Shown here: positions 1 through 6,182 of the stretch, piece by piece
How positions within the stretch are numbered: position 1 is the first letter of the stretch
Layout of the letters: each line of letters starts with the position of its first letter
Origin: Pseudomonadota bacterium
GTDB taxonomy: Bacteria > Pseudomonadota > Gammaproteobacteria > Xanthomonadales > Marinicellaceae
Direction: 5' to 3'
Assembly (NCBI GenBank): GCA_008501575.1
Contig: QQUO01000011.1
Span: 1 to 8,333 of the forward strand
Length of the DNA: 8,333 bases
Program-made: the position numbers and the translations under genes
Notes under the pieces: model-generated
Told to the model about the DNA's origin: nothing
The model's database searches: none
Seen by the model: only the letters and a program-made list of their open reading frames with translations

Positions 1-344
1 GTTGGCACTTAACTGTAGTAATTTATGGTGAGGAATTGATCGAAAATGGTATGCCTTCAATAGAAGAAAGAGAGATTGTTGACCCATTTGGAGATAAATT
101 AGAAAAGGATATTAAGGCTGGAGGTAATGCGCTTTTCCTTATTAGAGAAACGTGGAATGGTACGAGAAGCTTAATCTGGCGAGTCTATGACCCTGAAATA
201 GCCGATCAACACCTCAAAAACATAAATAAGTACAATCAATATCCGCGCCAATTTAATTGGCATATGAGCCAAGATTTGAATTGGGAAAAAGCGCAATGGT
301 ACTTCGACCAATTAGAAGACAATAATCAAGATAAAGTTCATTAA
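1..344 (+). CDS. DUF695-like protein, 3' part only (cut by window edge)
   Basis: The reading frame is open from base 3 to a TAA at 342-344 and shows 113 residues with no upstream stop, so the true start lies outside the window; the TTG at 36 is not needed as a start. Visible pattern: a WHLTVVIYGEEL strand, then ENGMPSIEE, a helix, a TWNGTRSLIWRVYDPEIA strand-turn-strand segment, and a closing QFNWHMSQDLNWEKAQWYFDQL segment. The order 'NGMP..EE', 'R.TWNG.R...WRVYDPE' and 'F.W.M.QD..WE.A..Y' matches my recollection of DUF695, a small soluble domain of unknown function. There is no signal peptide or membrane segment in the visible part. No function can be assigned. It is followed by a long non-coding gap, so it is probably the last gene of its transcript. 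Confidence 0.7.
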   Translation, partial: WHLTVVIYGEELIENGMPSIEEREIVDPFGDKLEKDIKAGGNALFLIRETWNGTRSLIWRVYDPEIADQHLKNINKYNQYPRQFNWHMSQDLNWEKAQWYFDQLEDNNQDKVH

Positions 345-447
345 CGGCCTGAATGGATATTTAGCACCTTGCCCGAAACAGACGTTTCATCTGTGAAAAT
401 TATAGTCCGAAGCATCACCATTCAAGTAAATAGTAGCCAATCGCGTC

Positions 448-651
448 GTCCTCGGGCACCGACCCGGGGACCCATCTTCAATAATGATGTACAGATTAAT
501 TTATGTATGTCTCTCAATAATCACGACCAAAAGCTACGCTTTTGTATGCTTCGCATACTCGCCTACAGGATGTAGGTGTATCGCGCTAAATTGGACTTGG
601 TAGCGATTGGGTCCCCGGGTCACCAAAAGTAGGGCCTTAAAGGCAGCCCGA
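448..651. repeat. REP/BIME-like cluster of nested and tandem hairpins
   Basis: A perfect 14-bp inverted repeat, gacccggggaccca (461-474) and tgggtccccgggtc (608-621), extends by two more pairs past one bulged T and encloses about 130 bases. Inside, hairpins follow one another: caaaagc/gcttttg (528-534, 538-544), gtatgc/gcatac (544-549, 553-558; it shares G544 with the previous stem), cgcctac/gtaggtg (560-566, 572-578) and cgcta/tagcg (584-588, 601-605). The left arm can instead fold on itself (448-456 with 463-471). Further out, tcgggc (452-457) can pair with gcccga (646-651) around a gcct/aggc hairpin. GC-rich 'gtcctcggg..cccggggac' palindromes of this style are typical of REP-type elements between proteobacterial genes. 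A structured RNA is the alternative. There is no adjacent transposase. Confidence 0.5.
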
Positions 652-798
652 ATACGTCGCCGCCACCATTAATGCAATAGTACAAGTTTTGTCGATTAAA
701 CCGTCTTCAGAATAAATATTTATCCAGCACCCTTTATGAACCTCAAGTATTTGAATTCATTATTAGCAAAGGTTTGTAATGAAGTATTGTAAGATTTT

Positions 799-830
799 AT
801 TTGGGTGTTGGAAAATAAATAACCCCAAAT
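799..830. other. hairpin upstream of VWA gene
   Basis: The sequence atttggg-t-gtt (799-809) pairs with aac-cccaaat (821-830): ten base pairs with one bulged T and an 11-base A-rich loop. It is followed by CATTTCTC rather than a clean T run, so it is at best a weak terminator; a regulatory role before the gene at 876 is also possible. Confidence 0.35.
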
Positions 831-833
831 CAT

Positions 834-870
834 TTCTCGAACGTATATAGAGGTACTTAACAATCGAGAA
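834..870. promoter_or_regulatory. inverted repeat spanning leader of VWA gene
   Basis: Arms ttctcga (834-840) and tcgagaa (864-870) form a 7-bp inverted repeat with a 23-bp spacer. The right arm ends 5 bases before the ATG at 876 and contains GAGA, the only ribosome-binding-like bases there. A TATATA at 844-849 lies between the arms. It could be an operator or an RNA hairpin masking the start; no clear -35 box is seen. Confidence 0.3.
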
Positions 871-875
871 TCACT

Positions 876-2552
876 ATGAAACACCTTTTATTAATCTTAT
901 TCTTTGCTTTACTCACCGCCTGTGCCGGGCAACAACCTGATCCGACACCGGATCCAAAACCCAAAACCCCGATAGTCGATACCAGCCAACCGGTTGTGGT
1001 TGAGAAAAAGGAACATGAATCACAAGACAGCTTGTATACACAAGGTGAAATCACAACCACCGGCTCCCGTATTAAACAGACTGCCAGAATGGCAGCGGAC
1101 AGTGTCGGTATGCCGATGCCCTCACCGCAGCAATTTCCCCCGCAAGACCGTGAAAACTACAAGCAGTTTGATGATATGAGCGTGCAATCGGTGTTGAAGC
1201 AACCGGTCTCTACTTTTTCCATCGATGTCGATACCGGTAGTTATGCCAATATGCGTCGGTTTTTAAACAGCGGGCAATTGCCGCGTGAAGACGCCATTCG
1301 CACCGAAGAGCTGATCAACTATTTCAGTTATGATTATGACGCACCGGATAATCTAAATACACCCTTTGCTTCGCACATCGAACTCGCACCTTCTCCGTGG
1401 AATAAAAATGCCCATTTATTGCACATCGGTTTAAAAGGCTATGAAGTCCCGGTTAAAAACCGACCCGCTGCCAATCTGGTGTTTTTATTGGATGTCTCCG
1501 GTTCCATGAACAGTCCTGATAAAATCGGCCTTTTAAAATCGGCTTTAAAACTGCTATCCAGGCAACTTACTGCCGATGATCGTGTCTCCATCGCGGTTTA
1601 TGCCGGTGCCGCCGGTACGGTGTTAGAACCAACGCCGGGTAATAACCAGGCCAAAATTGCGGCAGCATTAGATCAACTGTCCGCCGGTGGTTCCACCCAT
1701 GGCTCAGCCGGTATTCATCTGGCCTATCAATTGGCGCAACAGAGCTTTATTAAAGGCGGTATCAATCGAATTTTAATCGCCACCGATGGTGACTTTAATG
1801 TCGGCACCACCAACTTTGAAGCCCTCAAAGAATTGGTGGAGAAAAAACGTGAACAAGGTGTGTCTTTAACCACCCTGGGTTTTGGTACCGGCAATTACAA
1901 CGACCATCTGATGGAGCAACTGGCTGATGTTGGTAATGGTAATTACGCTTACATCGACACCATTAAAGAAGCCAATAAAGTGCTGGTGGAACAAATGAAC
2001 GGTACTTTATTGACCATTGCTAAAGACGTTAAAATTCAAATTGAATTTAATCCCAATACCGTGTCCGAATACCGTTTAATCGGATATGAAAACCGGCAGT
2101 TAAATGAAGAAGATTTTGACAATGACAAGGTTGATGCGGGCGACATTGGTGCCGGCCATACAGTCACCGCCATTTATGAAATTGTTTTGACCGGCAACAA
2201 AGGCTGGTTACCTGAATCACGTTACCAAAATACCGATAATTCAAAACAACATGGCAAAGAGCTGGCTTTTTTGAAAATTCGCTATAAAAAACCCGACAGT
2301 GATTCCAGCCAACTGTTAACCTGGCCGATTGAGAAAAATCAGATTAAAGATTTAAACAAGGTCAGTGATGCTTTTGGATTTTCTGCCGCAGTGGCCGCCT
2401 TTGGTCAACAGTTACGCGGTGGCACGTATCTCAAAGATTTTAATTATGACGCCATTCGGTCATTGGCCAATCAACACAAAGGCCAGGATGCCTTCGGTTA
2501 TCGCGGTGAATTCGTTCAGCTCGTGTCTTTGGCGCAATCTCTGGGCAAGTAA
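876..2552 (+). CDS. VWA-domain lipoprotein, YfbK-like
   Basis: A 558-residue predicted lipoprotein. Residues 1-16 are a signal peptide ending in a lipobox, LLTAC (C16); position +2 is Ala, so outer-membrane sorting is expected. A Pro/Asp-rich linker (20-40) follows, then an ITTTGSRIK segment (59-67). The YfbK-type N-terminal region covers about 92-195 (FSIDVDTGSYANMRRFLNSG is diagnostic). The von Willebrand A domain covers about 199-380 with a complete metal site: D206-x-S208-x-S210, T274 and D304. The C-terminal domain (about 395-555) has the family signature DAGDIGAGH (420-428) and RGGTYL. E. coli YfbK is the nearest familiar relative; its role is unknown, and binding of an envelope partner through the metal site is inferred. 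The ECF sigma/anti-sigma pair directly downstream suggests an envelope-sensing unit. The start is fixed by the signal peptide, although the ribosome binding site is weak. Confidence 0.93.
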   Translation: MKHLLLILFFALLTACAGQQPDPTPDPKPKTPIVDTSQPVVVEKKEHESQDSLYTQGEITTTGSRIKQTARMAADSVGMPMPSPQQFPPQDRENYKQFDDMSVQSVLKQPVSTFSIDVDTGSYANMRRFLNSGQLPREDAIRTEELINYFSYDYDAPDNLNTPFASHIELAPSPWNKNAHLLHIGLKGYEVPVKNRPAANLVFLLDVSGSMNSPDKIGLLKSALKLLSRQLTADDRVSIAVYAGAAGTVLEPTPGNNQAKIAAALDQLSAGGSTHGSAGIHLAYQLAQQSFIKGGINRILIATDGDFNVGTTNFEALKELVEKKREQGVSLTTLGFGTGNYNDHLMEQLADVGNGNYAYIDTIKEANKVLVEQMNGTLLTIAKDVKIQIEFNPNTVSEYRLIGYENRQLNEEDFDNDKVDAGDIGAGHTVTAIYEIVLTGNKGWLPESRYQNTDNSKQHGKELAFLKIRYKKPDSDSSQLLTWPIEKNQIKDLNKVSDAFGFSAAVAAFGQQLRGGTYLKDFNYDAIRSLANQHKGQDAFGYRGEFVQLVSLAQSLGK

Positions 2553-2560
2553 ATACTGTT

Positions 2561-2592
2561 GTGGGCATCGATCTCTGCACATCGATGCCCAC
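2561..2592. terminator. strong hairpin after VWA gene, probable terminator/attenuator
   Basis: A perfect 12-bp stem, gtgggcatcgat (2561-2572) with atcgatgcccac (2581-2592), has an 8-base loop and starts 8 bases after the VWA stop codon. The following CTAAGCATTTTAT is only partly T-rich, so termination may be leaky, letting some transcripts run into the sigma factor gene. Confidence 0.55.
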
Positions 2593-2644
2593 CTAAGCAT
2601 TTTATATGAAGCCATGAATCAATCTGTGTTTGCCTTTCATGTTT

Positions 2645-2655
2645 CCTTGTATAAT
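2645..2655 (+). promoter_or_regulatory. -10 element of sigma factor gene (near-leaderless start)
   Basis: CCTTGTATAAT holds a perfect TATAAT at 2650-2655. Six bases separate it from the ATG at 2662, so transcription would begin at or next to the start codon. No good -35 box is seen at 16-18 bp. The same 11 bases lie before the CAP gene. Confidence 0.5.
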
Positions 2656-2661
2656 GGTCTT

Positions 2662-3258
2662 ATGTTAAGACGTGTTAATCGGGCCACATTCACTCAAAAA
2701 ACAGATGCGCAGCTTATGGTCATCTACGCCCAGAACAACATCCACAGCCAACGGGCTTTTAATGTTCTCTATGAACGCCACAAAGGTCCACTTTATCGCT
2801 TTGTCTTAAAATCAATTAATAACGAGACACAAACGGATGAACTGTTTCAAGATCTGTGGTTTCGGATTATTCAACATAAAGACAACTTTAATGCCAAGCA
2901 GACATTTACCACCTGGGCCTACACCATCGCCCGACGCTTATTGATCGATTATTACCGCAAACAAGGCAAACGCTTTGAGCACGCTTATGATGACGCCATA
3001 CCTGAACACAATGATGAATCTACAGGGCATTACCAATTACCCGAACAGGTTTTACAACAAAAGCGTCATGCCCAAGCACTACATAAAGCGGTCACTGAAT
3101 TGCCACCGGATCAGCGGGAAGTTTTCCTGATGTTTCACGAGGGTGATTTAACCTTGCAACAAATCGCCGAAATCACCCATCAACCCAAAGAGCGCATCAA
3201 AAGCCGCTATCGTTATGCGGTGAAGAGGCTCAAAAACACCTTACAGGTGCTGTTATGA
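2662..3258 (+). CDS. ECF-type RNA polymerase sigma factor
   Basis: A 198-residue sigma-70 family protein of extracytoplasmic-function size. Region 2 spans about residues 31-102: AFNVLYERHKGPLYRF, then DELFQDLWFRII (the core-binding and -10 recognition helices) and TWAYTIARRLLIDYYRK. A linker with acidic and Gln-rich stretches follows. Region 4 spans about 140-193, with ELPPDQREVFLM and the helix-turn-helix LTLQQIAEITHQPKERIKSR, which reads the -35 box. The frame is open further upstream (back to about 2365), but that part overlaps the VWA gene and resembles nothing; the ATG at 2614 is possible, yet the TATAAT at 2650 favours 2662, which also gives a typical ECF N-terminus. Neither start has a clear ribosome binding site. 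The stop overlaps the anti-sigma start by ATGA, so the two are co-translated. The target promoters are not identifiable here. Confidence 0.93.
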   Translation: MLRRVNRATFTQKTDAQLMVIYAQNNIHSQRAFNVLYERHKGPLYRFVLKSINNETQTDELFQDLWFRIIQHKDNFNAKQTFTTWAYTIARRLLIDYYRKQGKRFEHAYDDAIPEHNDESTGHYQLPEQVLQQKRHAQALHKAVTELPPDQREVFLMFHEGDLTLQQIAEITHQPKERIKSRYRYAVKRLKNTLQVLL

Positions 3259-4049
3259 AGAACAAAGACCCCAATTTACATCAGCTGTATCAAAGCGGCA
3301 ACAAAGCCCAACCACCGAAAAATCTTGATGCCGCCATTTTAGCGCATGCGGAGCAGGCCTTTAAGCCAACACGACTGGGTCGTATGCGACCGTGGCTGGC
3401 CGCTGCATCCGTATTATTAACAGTCCCCATATTATGGTTAATGCTACAACAACCCGAACTGCAATTATCCCGCCAAGAGTCATTACCACTTGATGCCATG
3501 CCATCTCCCGCGCCAGCAACTGACAACCCCAAAGCCATGGATGAAGCGCAGGCCACAGAATCTGCTGAATTGTCTGATTATCTTGATCCACAAGATCTGG
3601 AAAGTGAACAAGGTCCAATCACCGTCACCGGTTCGCGCATTAAACACCAGAATAGCAAACCAGATGAGGTCGGTATAGCGACATCTTCTGCAGCAGAAAA
3701 AAAACAGTCATTGCCAAGAGAAGCAAAGCGAGAAACATCAAAACCGATTGCATTAAAGGCAGAACCGGAAATTTTCGCAGAAGACAGCATGTCATCAACA
3801 GCGGCATCCTACGCACCGGATAACACTCAAATTCAACAAACCTCTGCAACGATCGCTGAATTAATCAAGCACCTAAAACCAAAACAACTGAGCGAAACTG
3901 AACAAGCATTGTGGCAAGATTTACAACAGCAAATCGAAAATCAGCAATGGCATCAATGCCATGAAACCCTTAAACAATTAAAGCAAAACCATCCGGCGCT
4001 TGATTTTACTGGCATAGACAAGCGAATTGAACAGTTATCGAAACATTGA
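3255..4049 (+). CDS. membrane-anchored anti-sigma factor (probable)
   Basis: A 264-residue protein whose ATG lies inside the sigma factor stop (ATGA), the usual arrangement for an ECF sigma and its inhibitor. Residues 1-45 are a short cytoplasmic part with a PPKNLDAAILAHAEQA helix, the likely sigma-contacting region. One membrane helix (about 46-64, PWLAAASVLLTVPILWLML) follows. Residues 65-264 would be periplasmic: a low-complexity Pro/Ala/Glu/Ser region, PITVTGSRIK at 121-130, another disordered stretch, and a Gln-rich helical end (about 195-262). The cytoplasmic part is smaller than a standard anti-sigma domain and there is no zinc-binding HxxxCxxC motif. The TGSRIK segment recurs in the VWA lipoprotein encoded upstream, suggesting a shared extracytoplasmic partner. 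The anti-sigma role rests on position and topology rather than on a recognised domain. Confidence 0.75.
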   Translation: MKNKDPNLHQLYQSGNKAQPPKNLDAAILAHAEQAFKPTRLGRMRPWLAAASVLLTVPILWLMLQQPELQLSRQESLPLDAMPSPAPATDNPKAMDEAQATESAELSDYLDPQDLESEQGPITVTGSRIKHQNSKPDEVGIATSSAAEKKQSLPREAKRETSKPIALKAEPEIFAEDSMSSTAASYAPDNTQIQQTSATIAELIKHLKPKQLSETEQALWQDLQQQIENQQWHQCHETLKQLKQNHPALDFTGIDKRIEQLSKH

Positions 4050-4099
4050 CGGACGTCACGTTCTTCAGCAATTGCCCCGGTTTAAACTGACAGCAAATA

Positions 4100-4110
4100 C
4101 CTTGTATAAT
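4100..4110 (+). promoter_or_regulatory. -10 element of CAP gene (near-leaderless start)
   Basis: CCTTGTATAAT, with TATAAT at 4105-4110, ends 7 bases before the ATG at 4118, so the transcript would begin at or just before the start codon. It is the same 11-mer as before the sigma factor gene. There is no strong -35 box; CTGACA at 4087-4092 is too close (12-bp spacer). Confidence 0.5.
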
Positions 4111-4117
4111 CATCACC

Positions 4118-4682
4118 ATGGCATACTTTTACTTATTTATTATCTTAATAACATTGGCCCCAACACTTCAGGCGAACCAAACACCCGGTCAATGTTTAAG
4201 TGACGATGAATCAACTTTACTGGCTTTGGTCAATAATTATCGTGGCGATAACAGTTTAGCCGCAGTGCCCTACTCAAATGTGTTAAACACCGTAGGGCAA
4301 TGGCATGCCGAAGATGCGTTTATCAATGAAAGCACCTTGTTTATCGGTGATTGTAATTTACACAGCTGGTCCGGTGATATGCCGCACCTTTGGTCCGAGA
4401 TGTGCTATACACCCGATCACGCCCAAGCCCAGAAAATGTGGGATAAACCCCGTGAAATCAGTGGCGGCAGCTACACCTGCCGCGGCTTTAAACGGCTGGA
4501 AAAATAGTCCCGGACATAATGATGTGATATTAAACCAGGGCATTTGGAGCAGTATCACCTGGCGGGCCATGGGTGTCGGTATTCGTGGTTCTTATTATTA
4601 CTTGTGGTTCAGTAACACAACAGACAATTCAGCGCCAATGTCGCCATGTGATGATGTAATATTTAGTCATGGTTTTGAATAA
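4118..4682 (+). pseudogene. secreted CAP (SCP/PR-1-like) domain protein, frameshifted
   Basis: The first frame (ATG 4118 to TAG 4505-4507) gives a signal peptide (residues 1-19, cut after LQA) and the front half of a CAP domain: LLALVNNYRGDNSLAAV, QWHAEDA, CNLHSWSGD and MWDKPREISGG. The end of that frame (CRGFKRLEK) fits nothing. The +1 frame, from about 4473 to the TAA at 4680-4682, supplies the missing half: TPAAALNGWKNSPGHNDVIL, ITWRAMGVGI and YYYLWFS, then a C-terminal DDVIFSHGFE. The join lies at a gcggcag/ctgccgc hairpin (4464-4483). Related proteins, as I remember them, have some 15-20 extra residues between the PRE motif and the TP..AL motif, so an out-of-frame deletion is more likely than a single-base error. 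CAP proteins are secreted and of varied, often unknown, function. A sequencing or assembly error remains possible. Confidence 0.8.
4464..4483. other. small hairpin at the CAP gene frame break
   Basis: The 7-bp arms gcggcag (4464-4470) and ctgccgc (4477-4483) flank a 6-base loop exactly where the reading frame of the CAP domain changes. Palindromes can favour deletion during replication, so this may mark the break point. It could equally be chance in a Gly/Ala-coding stretch. Confidence 0.45.
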
Positions 4683-4812
4683 GAACCAACAGCTCTTATT
4701 GTAAAAACAGCTCAAAAGGTGTCAATTTTTTTAACTTTATTTGAAGTTGCTCACACATTTTGAGGGCCATCCGGGGGTTTTTGAAAAAAAAAGCCCTTAA
4801 ACACAGCTTTTG

Positions 4813-4828
4813 TGTGACGCTCATCACA
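4813..4828. promoter_or_regulatory. CRP-family binding site
   Basis: TGTGA-CGCTCA-TCACA is a perfect match to both half-sites of the CRP consensus with the correct 6-bp spacer, and TTT follows as in the full consensus. It lies 44 bp before the ATG at 4873. CRP/Vfr/Clp proteins of gammaproteobacteria share this site. No clear -10 box is seen downstream (TAATCT at 4842-4847 is a weak candidate), so activation versus repression cannot be told. Confidence 0.6.
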
Positions 4829-4872
4829 TTTTCCTTTAAAGTAATCTCACGTACCAAAACCCCGAGATTTTT

Positions 4873-6174
4873 ATGAAAAAGTATTCATGCCTATCAATGA
4901 TAGCCGCATTAGGTTTCAGTTCGTTTGTCACCGCCGGCGACCCGCTTAATTGCGCACCCAATGTTTCAACATCTTTTCAAGATTATTTAAACCGGGCATA
5001 CACCGTGTCCAACGATAATTTAGGTAACATGACACTAACCAGTCAGTGCACCAATTTGACTGATCAACAAACCTTCGGCACTTTATCCGAATGTGGTGCT
5101 GTTATGAATCCGATTAATGGCCTGGGCTTAAATCCGCTGGATCAATTATTGTACGGTCTTATGCCGACAGATGGTCGAGGGATTGGCAGCCATTTAGAGA
5201 TGACCTTTCCATTTCCGGCACCCGGTAAACCCGGTGACATTATGAAAGCCGATCCGGTGGACGTTTATCGCATCGGTAATGATGGTGGCTATGAACAAAT
5301 TGGCCGTATTCAACCACCCTTAGAAACCGTAACCACCGGAGACATTGAACAAGTGGTGCCAATAGTTCATTCTGCCGCCACTTTTAATGAAACCGGTGAT
5401 TATTTTCTGCTCGCCTATCGCACCAATTACGAATCATCAGCCAATGTCTCTGCAGGTACCGGGTCCGTTGATTACCAAGCACCACAAATTGTTATTGGCC
5501 AAGTTAGTCATGCCACTTTAGCCGCAGCTTCAGGCGGCAATCTGCCCACGGTATGGTTGGACGTGGATGACAGCACCGATCTTGTTTGTGCAGCCGTTGT
5601 GAATGAATTTCGCAACCAAACCAATGCCTTTTCGGCCTGTGTGGTCAGTGATTTTATCGCCAACGGCAACCATGACCAAGCGGTGGATAATTGCCTGGCA
5701 TCCAGTGGCATAATGGATAAAGGTATTCATGATTTTGCCGTGAGCCCAAGTAATGGTCACTTTTATGCCTATGACTCGCAAACTTATCAAGACAAGGATG
5801 TGTTGATTGATGTTGATCCGAATACCATGATTGCCGCCTGTACTGAATTTACCGATGTCGGTAATGTAACCGGCCGACTCACCAGTTTAATGTTTTCACA
5901 ACAAAATAAACTGGTGGCTTTATTTGCCGATGAAGGCAATGGCATCTGGATTGATGTCACTGCAGGTGGAAGCTATGGCGATTTTAATGCAATTGCCACC
6001 CCGGTTACTCCTTTTCCCCATGGAGATGGCAGTAGCTTGCCCTTTAATATTATTAACAAGTCATTAAGAGGTGTGGTGCTCACTGATTTAATTTTCAGAA
6101 ATGGCTTTGAAGACTGGATTTTCGCCAATGGTTTTGAAGGTGGCCCACCACCAGCCACCTGTCCTGCATTTTAA
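4873..6174 (+). CDS. secreted protein of unknown function with IFxxGFE C-terminal motifs
   Basis: A 433-residue protein. Residues 1-21 are a Sec signal peptide (KKY start, hydrophobic core, cut after VTA). The mature part has several cysteines, Asp/Gly/Asn-rich turns and repeated short strands. The stretches NPLDQLLYGLM (87-97), DVYRIGNDGGYEQIGRI (130-146) and DFAVSPSNGHFYAYDS (287-302) look like beta-propeller blades of the 'reads own data on screen' type (DUF6923-like), but I do not recognise the whole protein. The C-terminus has two consecutive nine-residue units, DLIFRNGFE (405-413) and DWIFANGFE (414-422), then a Pro/Cys tail. The start is supported by the signal peptide and GAG at 4864-4866. 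A CRP-type site lies upstream and a terminator follows, so it is a single-gene unit. It shares the C-terminal motif with the broken CAP gene next door. Confidence 0.85.
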   Translation: MKKYSCLSMIAALGFSSFVTAGDPLNCAPNVSTSFQDYLNRAYTVSNDNLGNMTLTSQCTNLTDQQTFGTLSECGAVMNPINGLGLNPLDQLLYGLMPTDGRGIGSHLEMTFPFPAPGKPGDIMKADPVDVYRIGNDGGYEQIGRIQPPLETVTTGDIEQVVPIVHSAATFNETGDYFLLAYRTNYESSANVSAGTGSVDYQAPQIVIGQVSHATLAAASGGNLPTVWLDVDDSTDLVCAAVVNEFRNQTNAFSACVVSDFIANGNHDQAVDNCLASSGIMDKGIHDFAVSPSNGHFYAYDSQTYQDKDVLIDVDPNTMIAACTEFTDVGNVTGRLTSLMFSQQNKLVALFADEGNGIWIDVTAGGSYGDFNAIATPVTPFPHGDGSSLPFNIINKSLRGVVLTDLIFRNGFEDWIFANGFEGGPPPATCPAF

Positions 6175-6182
6175 AAACACCG

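Larger units (their letters stand above)
345..875. other. 531-bp non-coding gap with palindromic element
   Basis: I see no convincing gene here on either strand; the ORFs present are short, lack ribosome binding sites and resemble nothing known. Just after the DUF695-like gene, 375-388 can form a small GAAAC/GTTTC hairpin without a T tract, so it is a poor terminator. The middle (about 448-651) holds the hairpin cluster annotated separately. From 652 to 798 the DNA is AT-rich and holds a perfect 12-bp palindrome, ATAAATATTTAT, at 712-723. The last 80 bases carry two inverted repeats that lie before the VWA gene start. Confidence 0.7.

Noticed and set aside
369..575. 68-codon ORF in the first gap
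   Set aside because: It starts without a ribosome binding site, runs through the palindromic repeats, and its translation resembles nothing.
345..651. Integron attC site after the DUF695-like gene
   Set aside because: I could not find paired core sites (RYYYAAC and GTTRRRY) at the ends of the structure, and no neighbouring cassette or integrase is visible.
448..651. Retron or reverse-transcriptase-associated RNA
   Set aside because: The closing inverted repeat and inner hairpins are reminiscent, but no reverse transcriptase gene lies in the window.
2365..2661. Long N-terminal extension of the sigma factor frame
   Set aside because: It overlaps the VWA coding sequence and the terminator hairpin, has no family resemblance, and a TATAAT sits just before the ATG at 2662.
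4487..4493. TTTAAAC slippery heptamer in the CAP gene, suggesting programmed -1 frameshifting
   Set aside because: The needed change of frame is +1, and the incoming frame reads ttt aaa, not the required tta aac, so the heptamer is in the wrong phase; the missing protein segment points to a deletion.
4759..4801. Hairpin tttgagggc-like arm with gcccttaa as a terminator after the CAP gene
   Set aside because: A 9-bp stem with a G-U pair can form, but the loop is 25 bases and no T tract follows on either strand; the A9 run is inside the loop.
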